A DNA stretch of 64,000 nucleotides from Paucibacter aquatile (GTDB taxonomy: Bacteria > Pseudomonadota > Gammaproteobacteria > Burkholderiales > Burkholderiaceae_C). The position numbers were made by a program, and so were the translations under genes. A model generated the notes under the pieces. That model was not told the origin of the DNA and did not search any database. It saw only the letters and a list, made by a program, of their open reading frames with translations. Of this stretch, positions 8,270 through 16,429 are shown piece after piece (within the stretch, counting starts at the first letter, position 1; each line of letters starts with the position of its first letter). The stretch spans positions 1,612,001-1,676,000 of the forward strand of contig NZ_POSP01000003.1 in assembly GCF_002885975.1 (NCBI RefSeq). Direction: 5' to 3'.

Positions 8270-9370
8270 TCAGAACAGCTCCATATCGCTGAGCTGGGTC
8301 ACTTCCTGCATCTGGCCGGCAGAGACCAGATCAGCATGGTTGTGCACCTGGTTGCGACCGTTGTCCTTGGCGTGATAGACGGCCTTGTCGGCGCGCTCGA
8401 AGGCCGCCGCGGGCGAGTCGCCAACGCGGACCTGGGTGAAGCCGATGCTGACCGTGATCCGCCCCACCTGTGGGAAGGCGTAGTGCTCGGTGTTGTGACG
8501 CAGGCGCTCGAAGGCCTGGGCTGCGTCCAGCCCCACATCGCAGCGCATCAGCACCACGAACTCTTCGCCACCGAAGCGGTAGAGCAGGTCGTGAAAGCGG
8601 AAGCTGCTGCGCATCAAACGCGACAGCAGCAGCAGGACCTCGTCCCCGATCAAGTGACCGAAGCGGTCGTTGACCGATTTGAAATGGTCGATGTCGATCA
8701 CGCCGAGGAAGTACTGCGGCTGGCCGTGCTCATGACGCCGCTCGCCCTCGCCTTCGTCATGCGACATCACGCCCGAGGAGACGTTGGCCGCCAGCTCGCC
8801 CAGGGCCTTGAGAAAGCTCTCCTCGAAGGTCTTGCGGTTGAGCAAGCCCGTCAAGGTGTCGCGTTCGCTGTAGTCCAGCAGGCCCTGGAAATTGTGATAA
8901 ATCCGCAGCACGCTGCTGACCATGCGCTGCGACTTGCTCTTGAGGCGGCTCAAGGAATGGACCTCCACCACGCCCACCACCTCACGCTCGGTGGCGATGG
9001 GGAAGAGGTTGATCCACAGCCCGGGGGCCGGGTTGGCGGCCCCTTCCGCTTCAACAGCCTCCAGCGCAGGCGCCAGCTGCCACTGCAGCACAGTGCGGCT
9101 GCGCATGCATTCCAGGCGCTCGGGGAAGTCTTGCGCAAGCGGCAGACGTTCGGGCTCCATCCAGAGCGGGTCGGCAGTGGCCACGACGTCGTCGGCGCAC
9201 AGCCGGGCGCGCGTCAGCCAGCGTTCATGACCGGCCTCGCCGATGCAGCGGTAGATCGCCACCGAGCTCGGTTCCAGCAAATCGCGCAGGGCCGACACCA
9301 GGGTGACGTCCATGACATCGCGATCGCGGAACCCGGTCAACTCGGCGAGATGATCAACGACTTCAGACAT
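8270..9370 (-). CDS. Diguanylate cyclase with N-terminal sensory (GAF-like) domain
   Basis: Makes cyclic di-GMP from two GTP. The 366-residue protein has an N-terminal region of about 170 residues with GAF-like character (SVAIYRCIG..., WINLFPIATEREVVGVVEV). A complete GGDEF domain follows, starting at DTLTGLLNRKTFE. The active-site motif is GGEEF at about residue 265, and RFHD five residues before it fits the RxxD inhibitory I-site. The ATG at 9370 (MSEVVDHL) is preferred because the ATG at 9385 lies in the upstream terminator's T-tract. It lies just after the pilus chemosensory operon but is separated by a terminator. Confidence 0.9.
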   Translation of the reverse strand: MSEVVDHLAELTGFRDRDVMDVTLVSALRDLLEPSSVAIYRCIGEAGHERWLTRARLCADDVVATADPLWMEPERLPLAQDFPERLECMRSRTVLQWQLAPALEAVEAEGAANPAPGLWINLFPIATEREVVGVVEVHSLSRLKSKSQRMVSSVLRIYHNFQGLLDYSERDTLTGLLNRKTFEESFLKALGELAANVSSGVMSHDEGEGERRHEHGQPQYFLGVIDIDHFKSVNDRFGHLIGDEVLLLLSRLMRSSFRFHDLLYRFGGEEFVVLMRCDVGLDAAQAFERLRHNTEHYAFPQVGRITVSIGFTQVRVGDSPAAAFERADKAVYHAKDNGRNQVHNHADLVSAGQMQEVTQLSDMELF

Positions 9371-9382
9371 GAAGGCTACGGT

Positions 9383-9410
9383 CAAAAAAGAATGGCCCCG
9401 AATCGGGGCC
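9383..9410 (-). terminator. Rho-independent terminator of the pilus chemosensory operon
   Basis: GGCCCCG at 9394-9400 pairs with CGGGGCC at 9404-9410 with loop AAT. Read leftward it is followed by ATTCTTTTTTGACC. It closes the transcript running from pilG to chpA and sits directly before the diguanylate cyclase start. Confidence 0.85.
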
Positions 9411-9514
9411 GGAGGGCCGGTGAACGCCGGCCCAAAATTCGGCTTGCAAGCTGCGGTCGCAGCAGCAGCAGAAGACGAGGGCTGCCTGCCAGGCCACCCT
9501 CGCCTGCCGCCCCT

Positions 9515-12500
9515 TCAAGGCAGCAAGGCCGCTGCCTCTGTCTTGCTGTGCGCTTGCGCCGCAGTGTAGCGAGCAATCAGCTCCAGCAAGTGCGCTTCGT
9601 CATAGGGCTTGCCCAGGTAATGATCGGCGCCCAGCTGCTCGGCATAGTCGCGGTGCTTCTGCGCGATCCGCGAGGTGATCATCACCACCGGCAGCGCACG
9701 CAGGCGGGCATCGCCACGGATGTTGCGCAGCAGGTCGAAACCGTCCATGCGCGGCATCTCGATGTCGGACAGCACCAGGGCCGGCAACTCGTCGCCACCC
9801 AAGGCCTCCATCGCATCGAGGCCATCCTTGGCCAGCTGCACGCGGTAGCCTTCGCGCTCCAGCAGGCGCTGGGTGACGCGACGCACGGTCAGCGAATCGT
9901 CAACCACCAGCACCAGCGGCGGCAGATCCTCGGCCGGCTCGGCCACCGCTTGCAGCGGCACCATGCCGGTCGCTTCGGCCAGCTCGGCGGCCTCGCGGGC
10001 CTCAACCAGGCGCTGCTGTGCTTGCTCACCGTACCAGGCCGCCAGGGCCACCGGGTTGTAGATCAGCGCCACATCACCCGAAGCCAGCAGGCTCACACCT
10101 GCCAGGCCCGGTACGCGGCTCAGCTGTGCGCCGATGTTCTTGACCACCACTTCCTGGTTGCCCAGCACTTCATCCACGTGCAGGGCCAGGCGCTGCTGCG
10201 CGCTGCGCATCAGCACCACCGGCAGGTAACGGCCCTGACCATGGCCCCGGCCCGGCTGGCCCAGCAGGCCGCCCAGCCAGTAGAACGGCAGGGTCTCACC
10301 GCCATGGTTCAGTGTGCCGTTGGCGTAGGCAGCCTCGACCTGATCCTGAGGCACGCGTTGCAGAGAATCCATCAAGCTGGCGGGCACCGCCACCACCTGG
10401 TCGCCACTGCGCAGCAGCACGACCTGGGTCAGCGCCGTGGTCAGCGGCAGGCGCAGCGCAAAGCGCGTGCCCTGGCCCGGGGTTGATTCGGTCGTGATCG
10501 AACCACCCAGGGTGCTGACTTCGGCTCGCACCACATCCATGCCCACACCGCGGCCACTCAGCTCGGTCACCTGGGTGGCCGTGGAGAAACCGGAGGTGAA
10601 GATCAACTGCATCAGCGCCGCATCAGTGAGCGACTCGCCGGCCTGGATCAGGCCCATTTGCTCGCCACGTTCGCGGATGCGTTTCAGGTCCAGGCCGGCA
10701 CCGTCATCGCTGAAGCTGAGCAGGATTTCATTGCCCTCCTGGCGCAGCTCGAGGCGCACCGTGCCTTGCGCGGGCTTGCCCAGGGCCTGGCGCTGCTCGG
10801 GCGCCTCGATGCCGTGGCTGATGCTGTTGCGCAGCAGATGCTCAAACGGCCCCGCCATGCGCTCCAGCACGCTGCGGTCCAGCTCGGTCTGGCCGCCGAT
10901 GATCTCCAGCTGGGCTTGCCGGCCGGCATCGCGCGAGGCCTGGCGCACCACGCGGTGCATGCGCTCACCCAGGCTGTCGAACTCGACCAGTCGCGTGCGC
11001 AGCAAATCGTCCTGCAACTCACGCGTCAGCCGCGATTGCGCCGCCAGCTCGTCTTCACCCAGCTGCACATTGCGCTGCAAGGCGCGCTGCACGGTGGCCA
11101 CGTCGCCGACCGATTCGGTCAGCATCTTGGTCAGCTCCTGGAAGCGGGTGTAGCGGTCGAACTCCAGCGGGTCGAAATCGCGGCCGGCCTTTTGATGCAG
11201 TTCCTGCTGCGTGCCCATCTGGGCTTCGGCCTGCAGCTCCAGCTCGCGCAACTGGGTGCGCAGGCGAGACAAGTTGTCGTCCAGATCGAGCAGCGAGCCC
11301 TTCATCTGCGCCAGCTCGGACTCCAGGCGCGCACGCCGGATGCTGACCTCGCCGGCCTGGGCCGTCATGCGCTCCAGCAGGCTTCCGCGCACGCGCACCA
11401 TGGCCTGCGGGCCCGCGCCCGGCAGCTCGATGGTGATGTCGTCCGGGCTGGCCTGGCGCTCGCTGAAACGCGACCAGTCGATGCGGCGCGGCGCCACCGG
11501 CTCGGGGACCGGTTCCGGCAGGGGTTCAAGCGAGGCTTCGCTCTCCGCCGCAAGAGGTTCGACTTCCAGGTCCGGAGTGGGCGTCTCGCTCGCATCGGGC
11601 AAGTCGATGTCCACCTCGGCGGCGGGCGCGGCCGCTGTCGCTTGCACCTCCACCACCTCGGTGGCGGTGAAGGGATCGAGATCGGGCACTTGCTCGCGGG
11701 CCAGCAAACGGTCTAGACCGGCTTCCAGCGCATCGCCACCATCCTGCAAGGCCTGCAAGGTGGCGCTGTCCGGCGGGTCCATGGCCAGCGCCGCCTCGAC
11801 GGCCGACTCCAGCTCGTGGGCCTGCTCGCCCAGGCGCATCGCGCCGGTCAGGCGGGCGCCACCCTTGAAGGTGTGCAGGGCGCGCATGCAGGCGTCGGCT
11901 GCACTGCGGTCTTGCGGACGGGCCAGCCAGTCGCGCAAGGCGGCATGCAGCTGCGGCAGCAGCTCGCGGGCTTCTTCTTCGAAGATGGGCAGCAAGACGG
12001 GGTCGATCTCGTCGGGCAAGCCCGGCTCCACCTCGTCCTGATCGGCCGTGGGCGTGGGCTCGACCGGTGCAGGCGCGGCCGCCTGGAAGGCCGGCAGATG
12101 CAGGTCCAGGGTGTCGTCGGCCACAGTCGGGGTCGGGCCTTCGGGCTCGCCCAGATCGTCCAGCTCATCGAAGCTGCCCAGATGGCTGCTGTCCACCTCG
12201 GGCTCGTACGCATGCAGGCGCTCGACCAGCGAGGAATCCACGCTGCGCAAGAAACCGGCCGCGAACTGATGCAGCAACTGGCGAATGTCCTCGGCCGCAC
12301 GCTCGAAGAGCTGGCCTTCGGCCTCGCTGAAGCGCTGTGCACGCTGGGCCCGGCCCAGCGCATGCTCCAGGGCACGGGCCAGGGTCGACAGGTCCTCATA
12401 ACCCACCGTGGCGGAGTTGCCGGCCAGGGCATGGGCCAGCGACTCACACTGCGGTGGCACCGGCGGAGTCAACTCCATGGCCCACTCGGCCAGGGTGGTG

Positions 12501-15500
12501 GCCAGGCGGCGCGAAAGTTCGTCGGCCTCGTTCAGGAAGATGTTGAACAGCGTGATGCTGATGCGCAGCGGGCCAATGACCTTGACGCCCTCATCGGCGC
12601 CCTCATCGGCGCTCTCATCGCTGCCCACGTCTTGCCCCTGCCCACCCTCGTCTGCTTCGGCCGAGGCCTGCGCCGCAGCGGCCGACTCGGCCTGCGGACG
12701 CTCTTGCGAGCTGACCAGGCTGAGGTGAGGCACCAGGGAAATCACGGGCGCCAGCGGCAACTCGGCGGCTTCGATGGCGTCGGGCGAAGATGCACCGGCC
12801 GCGTCCGCGGCCTCCAGGGCGTGGGCAGCGTCAGCGGGTGACTCAAGAACCTGAACCTCGTCTACCGGGTCTGCAGCCACCTCGAGCACCTGCTCGACGG
12901 TGGACTCCTCACCCTGCGGTGTTTCGTCGGGCGCCGCGGCCAGGCTCAATGCCTCGTCGAGGGCACCATCGCTGACACCGTAGAGATTCAGCGTCAGCTC
13001 GGCTGCCGCGTCGGCATCCACGCCGGCTTCCAGGTCGGTTTCAGCAGCGGTCTCCGGCGCCGGCGCATCGGCCTCGGCGTTCATTTCCGCTGCGGTTTCC
13101 ACCAGCTCGCCGAGCTCCAGATCGAGCTCGAACTCGGGCAGTTCGAAGTCGGCCGCCGGCGGTGCGGCTTCGGCCACTGGCGCATCCTGCGGCAGGTCCA
13201 GCACAAAGGGCTGATCCAGCGCCAGGGTCTCAAAACTGCCACCTTCGGGCAGCGCGTGAACGTCCTGCGCGGGCGCACTCGCGTCTGCCTCGCGCGGCGC
13301 CATGTCCATCAACTCGGTGGCGGTAGCGGGCTCGGCTTCATCCGCCTGCGCCAGATCGAGCAACTCGGTCAGCACGGGCGGTTGCGCAGCATCGGGCTCA
13401 GGGGCTGCGCTCGCGACCGCGGCTGACGCGGCGTCTGCGACGCCCATGTCCAGCGGCGCAGTCGCCACCCAATCGGTCAACTCGGGCAGTTCCGGCATCA
13501 GCTGGGTGGACAACTGGGTCGACAGCTCGGTGTCGGCGCCCGCATCAGACGCTTCTTCCAGAAGCGGAAGCTCGGGCGCCTCGGCCTTGGCGGCCTCGGC
13601 AGGCTCTGCCAGCAGCGGCAGATCCAGCTCCAGTTCCAGATCCAACCCGGGCTCCTCGGTCAGCAGCGGCGGCTCGACCGAAACCGCCGGCAGCGGCGGC
13701 TCGACGGGCGCAGGCTCCAGCGAGCCGGCAAGCTCGGCCAAGGCTTGCAGCTCCTCGCTGACGCTCACGGCCGGCAAGGACGCGTCTTCGGGCAGGTTCA
13801 GCTCTGGCAAGTCCAGTTCCGGCGCGACCGCCTCCAGCGCTTGCGGGCTCTCGACACCCGGCACAGACCGCTCGTCCGGGTTCAGTTCATCCAATGCCGC
13901 ATCGCTGAGCGGCGGCAGATCTTCGACCGGCAGGAACAGCTCCTGGGCCGGAACTTCGATCGCCGGCTCGGGCGGCATTTCGGCCTCCGGCAACTGGCGG
14001 CCCGGCCAATCCAGGGCCAGAGCTTCGCCCTGCAGACGCAGCGCGTCGGCGCTGCGGCGCAGCGGGTCGGGCAGGAAGGCGCCGCTCTGGCGGCCAGCGA
14101 TCTGCTCGCACCACTGACCCAGATAGTCCAGAGCCTCGGCGCTGAAGGCCAGCAATGGCGCATCGGCCTGCGGCGTGACATCGGCCAGGCGTGCGTTGAA
14201 CAGCTGCTCGCAGGCCCAGGCACCCTCGCCGTAGGCATCGAAGCCCACCATGCGCGAACTGCCCTTGAGGGTATGGAAGGCTCGGCGCAGCGTGGTCAGC
14301 TGCTCGCGGTCGCTGCCATCGTCGTGCAAGGCGGCCAGCGCCTGGCGCGCATGGGCCAGGACCTCGGTGGCCTCTTCCAGGAAGATCTCCTGCATCTCCG
14401 GGTCTTGCGCAAAGGCGGCAGGTGCAGGTGTAGGTGCGGCAACAGCGGCTGCCGCGGCCGGAGTCTCCACCGCATCGGCGGCCACCGTATCGGCACCATC
14501 GAGATGCAAGGCCGGCAGACCCAGATCGCCGACAGCTTCCAGCGGCGCAGGATGGGTCGGCGGGGCGGCCTTGGGGCTGCTGTCCAGATCCAGCTGGATC
14601 AGGCCATCGAAAGGCGCCGGTGCCGAGACTGCCATGGGTGGCAGCGGGCTGGCATCGGCACGCCGCCCCATGACCGGGTTCAGACGACCCGCGGCCTCGT
14701 CAAAGACAAACATGCGCTTGGCCAGCTGAGGCTGGACGCTGAGCATGTCGATCAAGAAACCCAGGGCACCCAGATTGTTGGCCAGGCGCTCGAAGAGCTC
14801 GCGCGGACCCCCACGCTCGGTGTCAACCTCGGTGTTGGCCAGCTCATCGACTTCATCGCGCATGCGCACGCAGGCCTGCGCAGCCTGATCGAGGCCCAGC
14901 ACGGTCAGCACGCCGCGCATGGCGGAGAGCTGGGCCGGCACGGGGATCAGCTTGGCGCGCTGGCTGGGGTCGCGGAAATACTCATCGGCCTGGCGCTCGA
15001 CTTCCGACAGGCTGGCGCGCAGCTCATGCACCACGCTGCCCAGGGTCTGGCGGTCCGAGACGCGGCGGTACAGGTCCTCCATCCAGGCATCCAGCGGCTG
15101 CGGCGCGTCACCATGGGCGACCGCGTCGATGCGCTGGGCCAGGGCGCGCACGCGCTCGGCCTGTTCGGGCTGGTCGAAGGCGGCGTCATCCAGCGCCGCT
15201 TCGACATACAACATGCTGGTGGCCACTTCCATGGCCAGCGCGGGGCTGGGTGGCTGGCCCGAGCGCAGGGTGGCAACCACCGCGCGCTGCAGGGTCTGGC
15301 CCAGCACCTCGCCACTGGGGAAGAGGCGCTGCAAGGACTCGGCCACGGCCGCGAACTGCTCGTCCAGGCCGGCCAGGCGATGGCTGTCGCCCTCGGCCGC
15401 GCTGCCCCAGGAGTCCTTGGCCACGCCGACCCGACGGCGCGCCTGCGCCACCCAGGCCGGGTCGATATGACCCAAGGTCTGGTCTTCGTAATCGCCGCGG

Positions 15501-16414
15501 AAATCGGCGTTCAAGCCAAAGGCATGGCGCACCGCGCTGAGGCGGGGCGCGGCGCGTTCGCTGGCGGGATCGCGCGCCTGGGCACAGAAAAACAAGAGGT
15601 CTTGCGCCAGTCGCTCCTGCACCGCCGGGTCGACCTGGCGACCGAGCTTGAGCTGGGACAGCAGGCGCGAGCCCAGGCGCTTGACGAAGGCATCGCCGTC
15701 GAGCAGGCCCAGGGCTTGCGCCTGGAACTGAGCGGCGGCCAGCTGCCAGAGGGTGCGCCCATGGGTGTCGATCAGGCCCGCAGCGAGACCGGCGCACAGA
15801 TCGCTCAGGCGGCCGGCAAAGGCCGGGCTGGGCGTGCGCATGTGCTTGAGCAAGGCCGCTTCGAAGGGCGCGCGGCCCTGCTCGGGAGCCAGGGCCGCGC
15901 AGCCGGGCTCGGCCGGCACCTCGCACCAGCGCCACTCGTACTGCCAGAGGTCGGCCGGGTGCACGCGCTCGGCGTCGTTGAAGGTCTGCAGCTCGCGGTA
16001 GGCGGGGAACAGGCTCAGGGTCGAGGCCTTGTTGCCGGCCAGCAGGCGGGCGATATAGCTGAGCAGGGCGAAATTGGCGCGCTCGATGGTCTCGACCCGG
16101 AAAGGATCGACCAGATCGGTGCGATCGGCCAGGCGCAGCACCGCCTGCTCGGCGGCGCGCAGCACGGTGGCACCGGCCGGCAGGCCGACCAGGGACAGCA
16201 CGCCCGCCACCTGGTGCAGCTCGGCGGCGGCCGCCTGCAGCGACTTGGAGCTGGAGGGAACCTCGGCGCCCAGCACGCTGAACTTGCTGTCGCCATCGCG
16301 CAGCATGCGCCGCAGCGCCTTGTGAACCGATTCAAGGGAACGGCGCAACTCCTCCTGCACCCACGCCAAAGGGCTGAGGTCGGGAGGGAACTCGGACTCG
16401 CGGAACTGATCCAT
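9515..16414 (-). CDS. ChpA/PilL-type hybrid chemotaxis histidine kinase with multiple Hpt domains
   Basis: Central kinase of the pilus chemosensory pathway, 2299 residues. Visible parts in order: a FimL-like N-terminal Hpt region (ELHQVAGVLSLVG near residue 65); a canonical Hpt with HTLKGSSRMVGF near 713; a long acidic Ala/Glu/Asp/Leu-rich linker (about 800-1280); an Hpt-like segment with AHALAGNSATVG near 1325; a second canonical Hpt, HTFKGGARLTG near 1512; dimerisation helices (about 1660-1790); HATPase with LRNSISHGIEAPEQR near 1858 and DDGAGLDL; a CheW-like domain (about 1995-2130); and a receiver domain (about 2172-2285, VVDDS, phospho-Asp in LSDIEMPRMDGF, Lys in LGKPYD). GGAG precedes the ATG. 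It follows pilJ by 15 bp. Confidence 0.93.
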   Translation of the reverse strand: MDQFRESEFPPDLSPLAWVQEELRRSLESVHKALRRMLRDGDSKFSVLGAEVPSSSKSLQAAAAELHQVAGVLSLVGLPAGATVLRAAEQAVLRLADRTDLVDPFRVETIERANFALLSYIARLLAGNKASTLSLFPAYRELQTFNDAERVHPADLWQYEWRWCEVPAEPGCAALAPEQGRAPFEAALLKHMRTPSPAFAGRLSDLCAGLAAGLIDTHGRTLWQLAAAQFQAQALGLLDGDAFVKRLGSRLLSQLKLGRQVDPAVQERLAQDLLFFCAQARDPASERAAPRLSAVRHAFGLNADFRGDYEDQTLGHIDPAWVAQARRRVGVAKDSWGSAAEGDSHRLAGLDEQFAAVAESLQRLFPSGEVLGQTLQRAVVATLRSGQPPSPALAMEVATSMLYVEAALDDAAFDQPEQAERVRALAQRIDAVAHGDAPQPLDAWMEDLYRRVSDRQTLGSVVHELRASLSEVERQADEYFRDPSQRAKLIPVPAQLSAMRGVLTVLGLDQAAQACVRMRDEVDELANTEVDTERGGPRELFERLANNLGALGFLIDMLSVQPQLAKRMFVFDEAAGRLNPVMGRRADASPLPPMAVSAPAPFDGLIQLDLDSSPKAAPPTHPAPLEAVGDLGLPALHLDGADTVAADAVETPAAAAAVAAPTPAPAAFAQDPEMQEIFLEEATEVLAHARQALAALHDDGSDREQLTTLRRAFHTLKGSSRMVGFDAYGEGAWACEQLFNARLADVTPQADAPLLAFSAEALDYLGQWCEQIAGRQSGAFLPDPLRRSADALRLQGEALALDWPGRQLPEAEMPPEPAIEVPAQELFLPVEDLPPLSDAALDELNPDERSVPGVESPQALEAVAPELDLPELNLPEDASLPAVSVSEELQALAELAGSLEPAPVEPPLPAVSVEPPLLTEEPGLDLELELDLPLLAEPAEAAKAEAPELPLLEEASDAGADTELSTQLSTQLMPELPELTDWVATAPLDMGVADAASAAVASAAPEPDAAQPPVLTELLDLAQADEAEPATATELMDMAPREADASAPAQDVHALPEGGSFETLALDQPFVLDLPQDAPVAEAAPPAADFELPEFELDLELGELVETAAEMNAEADAPAPETAAETDLEAGVDADAAAELTLNLYGVSDGALDEALSLAAAPDETPQGEESTVEQVLEVAADPVDEVQVLESPADAAHALEAADAAGASSPDAIEAAELPLAPVISLVPHLSLVSSQERPQAESAAAAQASAEADEGGQGQDVGSDESADEGADEGVKVIGPLRISITLFNIFLNEADELSRRLATTLAEWAMELTPPVPPQCESLAHALAGNSATVGYEDLSTLARALEHALGRAQRAQRFSEAEGQLFERAAEDIRQLLHQFAAGFLRSVDSSLVERLHAYEPEVDSSHLGSFDELDDLGEPEGPTPTVADDTLDLHLPAFQAAAPAPVEPTPTADQDEVEPGLPDEIDPVLLPIFEEEARELLPQLHAALRDWLARPQDRSAADACMRALHTFKGGARLTGAMRLGEQAHELESAVEAALAMDPPDSATLQALQDGGDALEAGLDRLLAREQVPDLDPFTATEVVEVQATAAAPAAEVDIDLPDASETPTPDLEVEPLAAESEASLEPLPEPVPEPVAPRRIDWSRFSERQASPDDITIELPGAGPQAMVRVRGSLLERMTAQAGEVSIRRARLESELAQMKGSLLDLDDNLSRLRTQLRELELQAEAQMGTQQELHQKAGRDFDPLEFDRYTRFQELTKMLTESVGDVATVQRALQRNVQLGEDELAAQSRLTRELQDDLLRTRLVEFDSLGERMHRVVRQASRDAGRQAQLEIIGGQTELDRSVLERMAGPFEHLLRNSISHGIEAPEQRQALGKPAQGTVRLELRQEGNEILLSFSDDGAGLDLKRIRERGEQMGLIQAGESLTDAALMQLIFTSGFSTATQVTELSGRGVGMDVVRAEVSTLGGSITTESTPGQGTRFALRLPLTTALTQVVLLRSGDQVVAVPASLMDSLQRVPQDQVEAAYANGTLNHGGETLPFYWLGGLLGQPGRGHGQGRYLPVVLMRSAQQRLALHVDEVLGNQEVVVKNIGAQLSRVPGLAGVSLLASGDVALIYNPVALAAWYGEQAQQRLVEAREAAELAEATGMVPLQAVAEPAEDLPPLVLVVDDSLTVRRVTQRLLEREGYRVQLAKDGLDAMEALGGDELPALVLSDIEMPRMDGFDLLRNIRGDARLRALPVVMITSRIAQKHRDYAEQLGADHYLGKPYDEAHLLELIARYTAAQAHSKTEAAALLP

Positions 16415-16429
16415 GCCGGGCTCCGCCTC

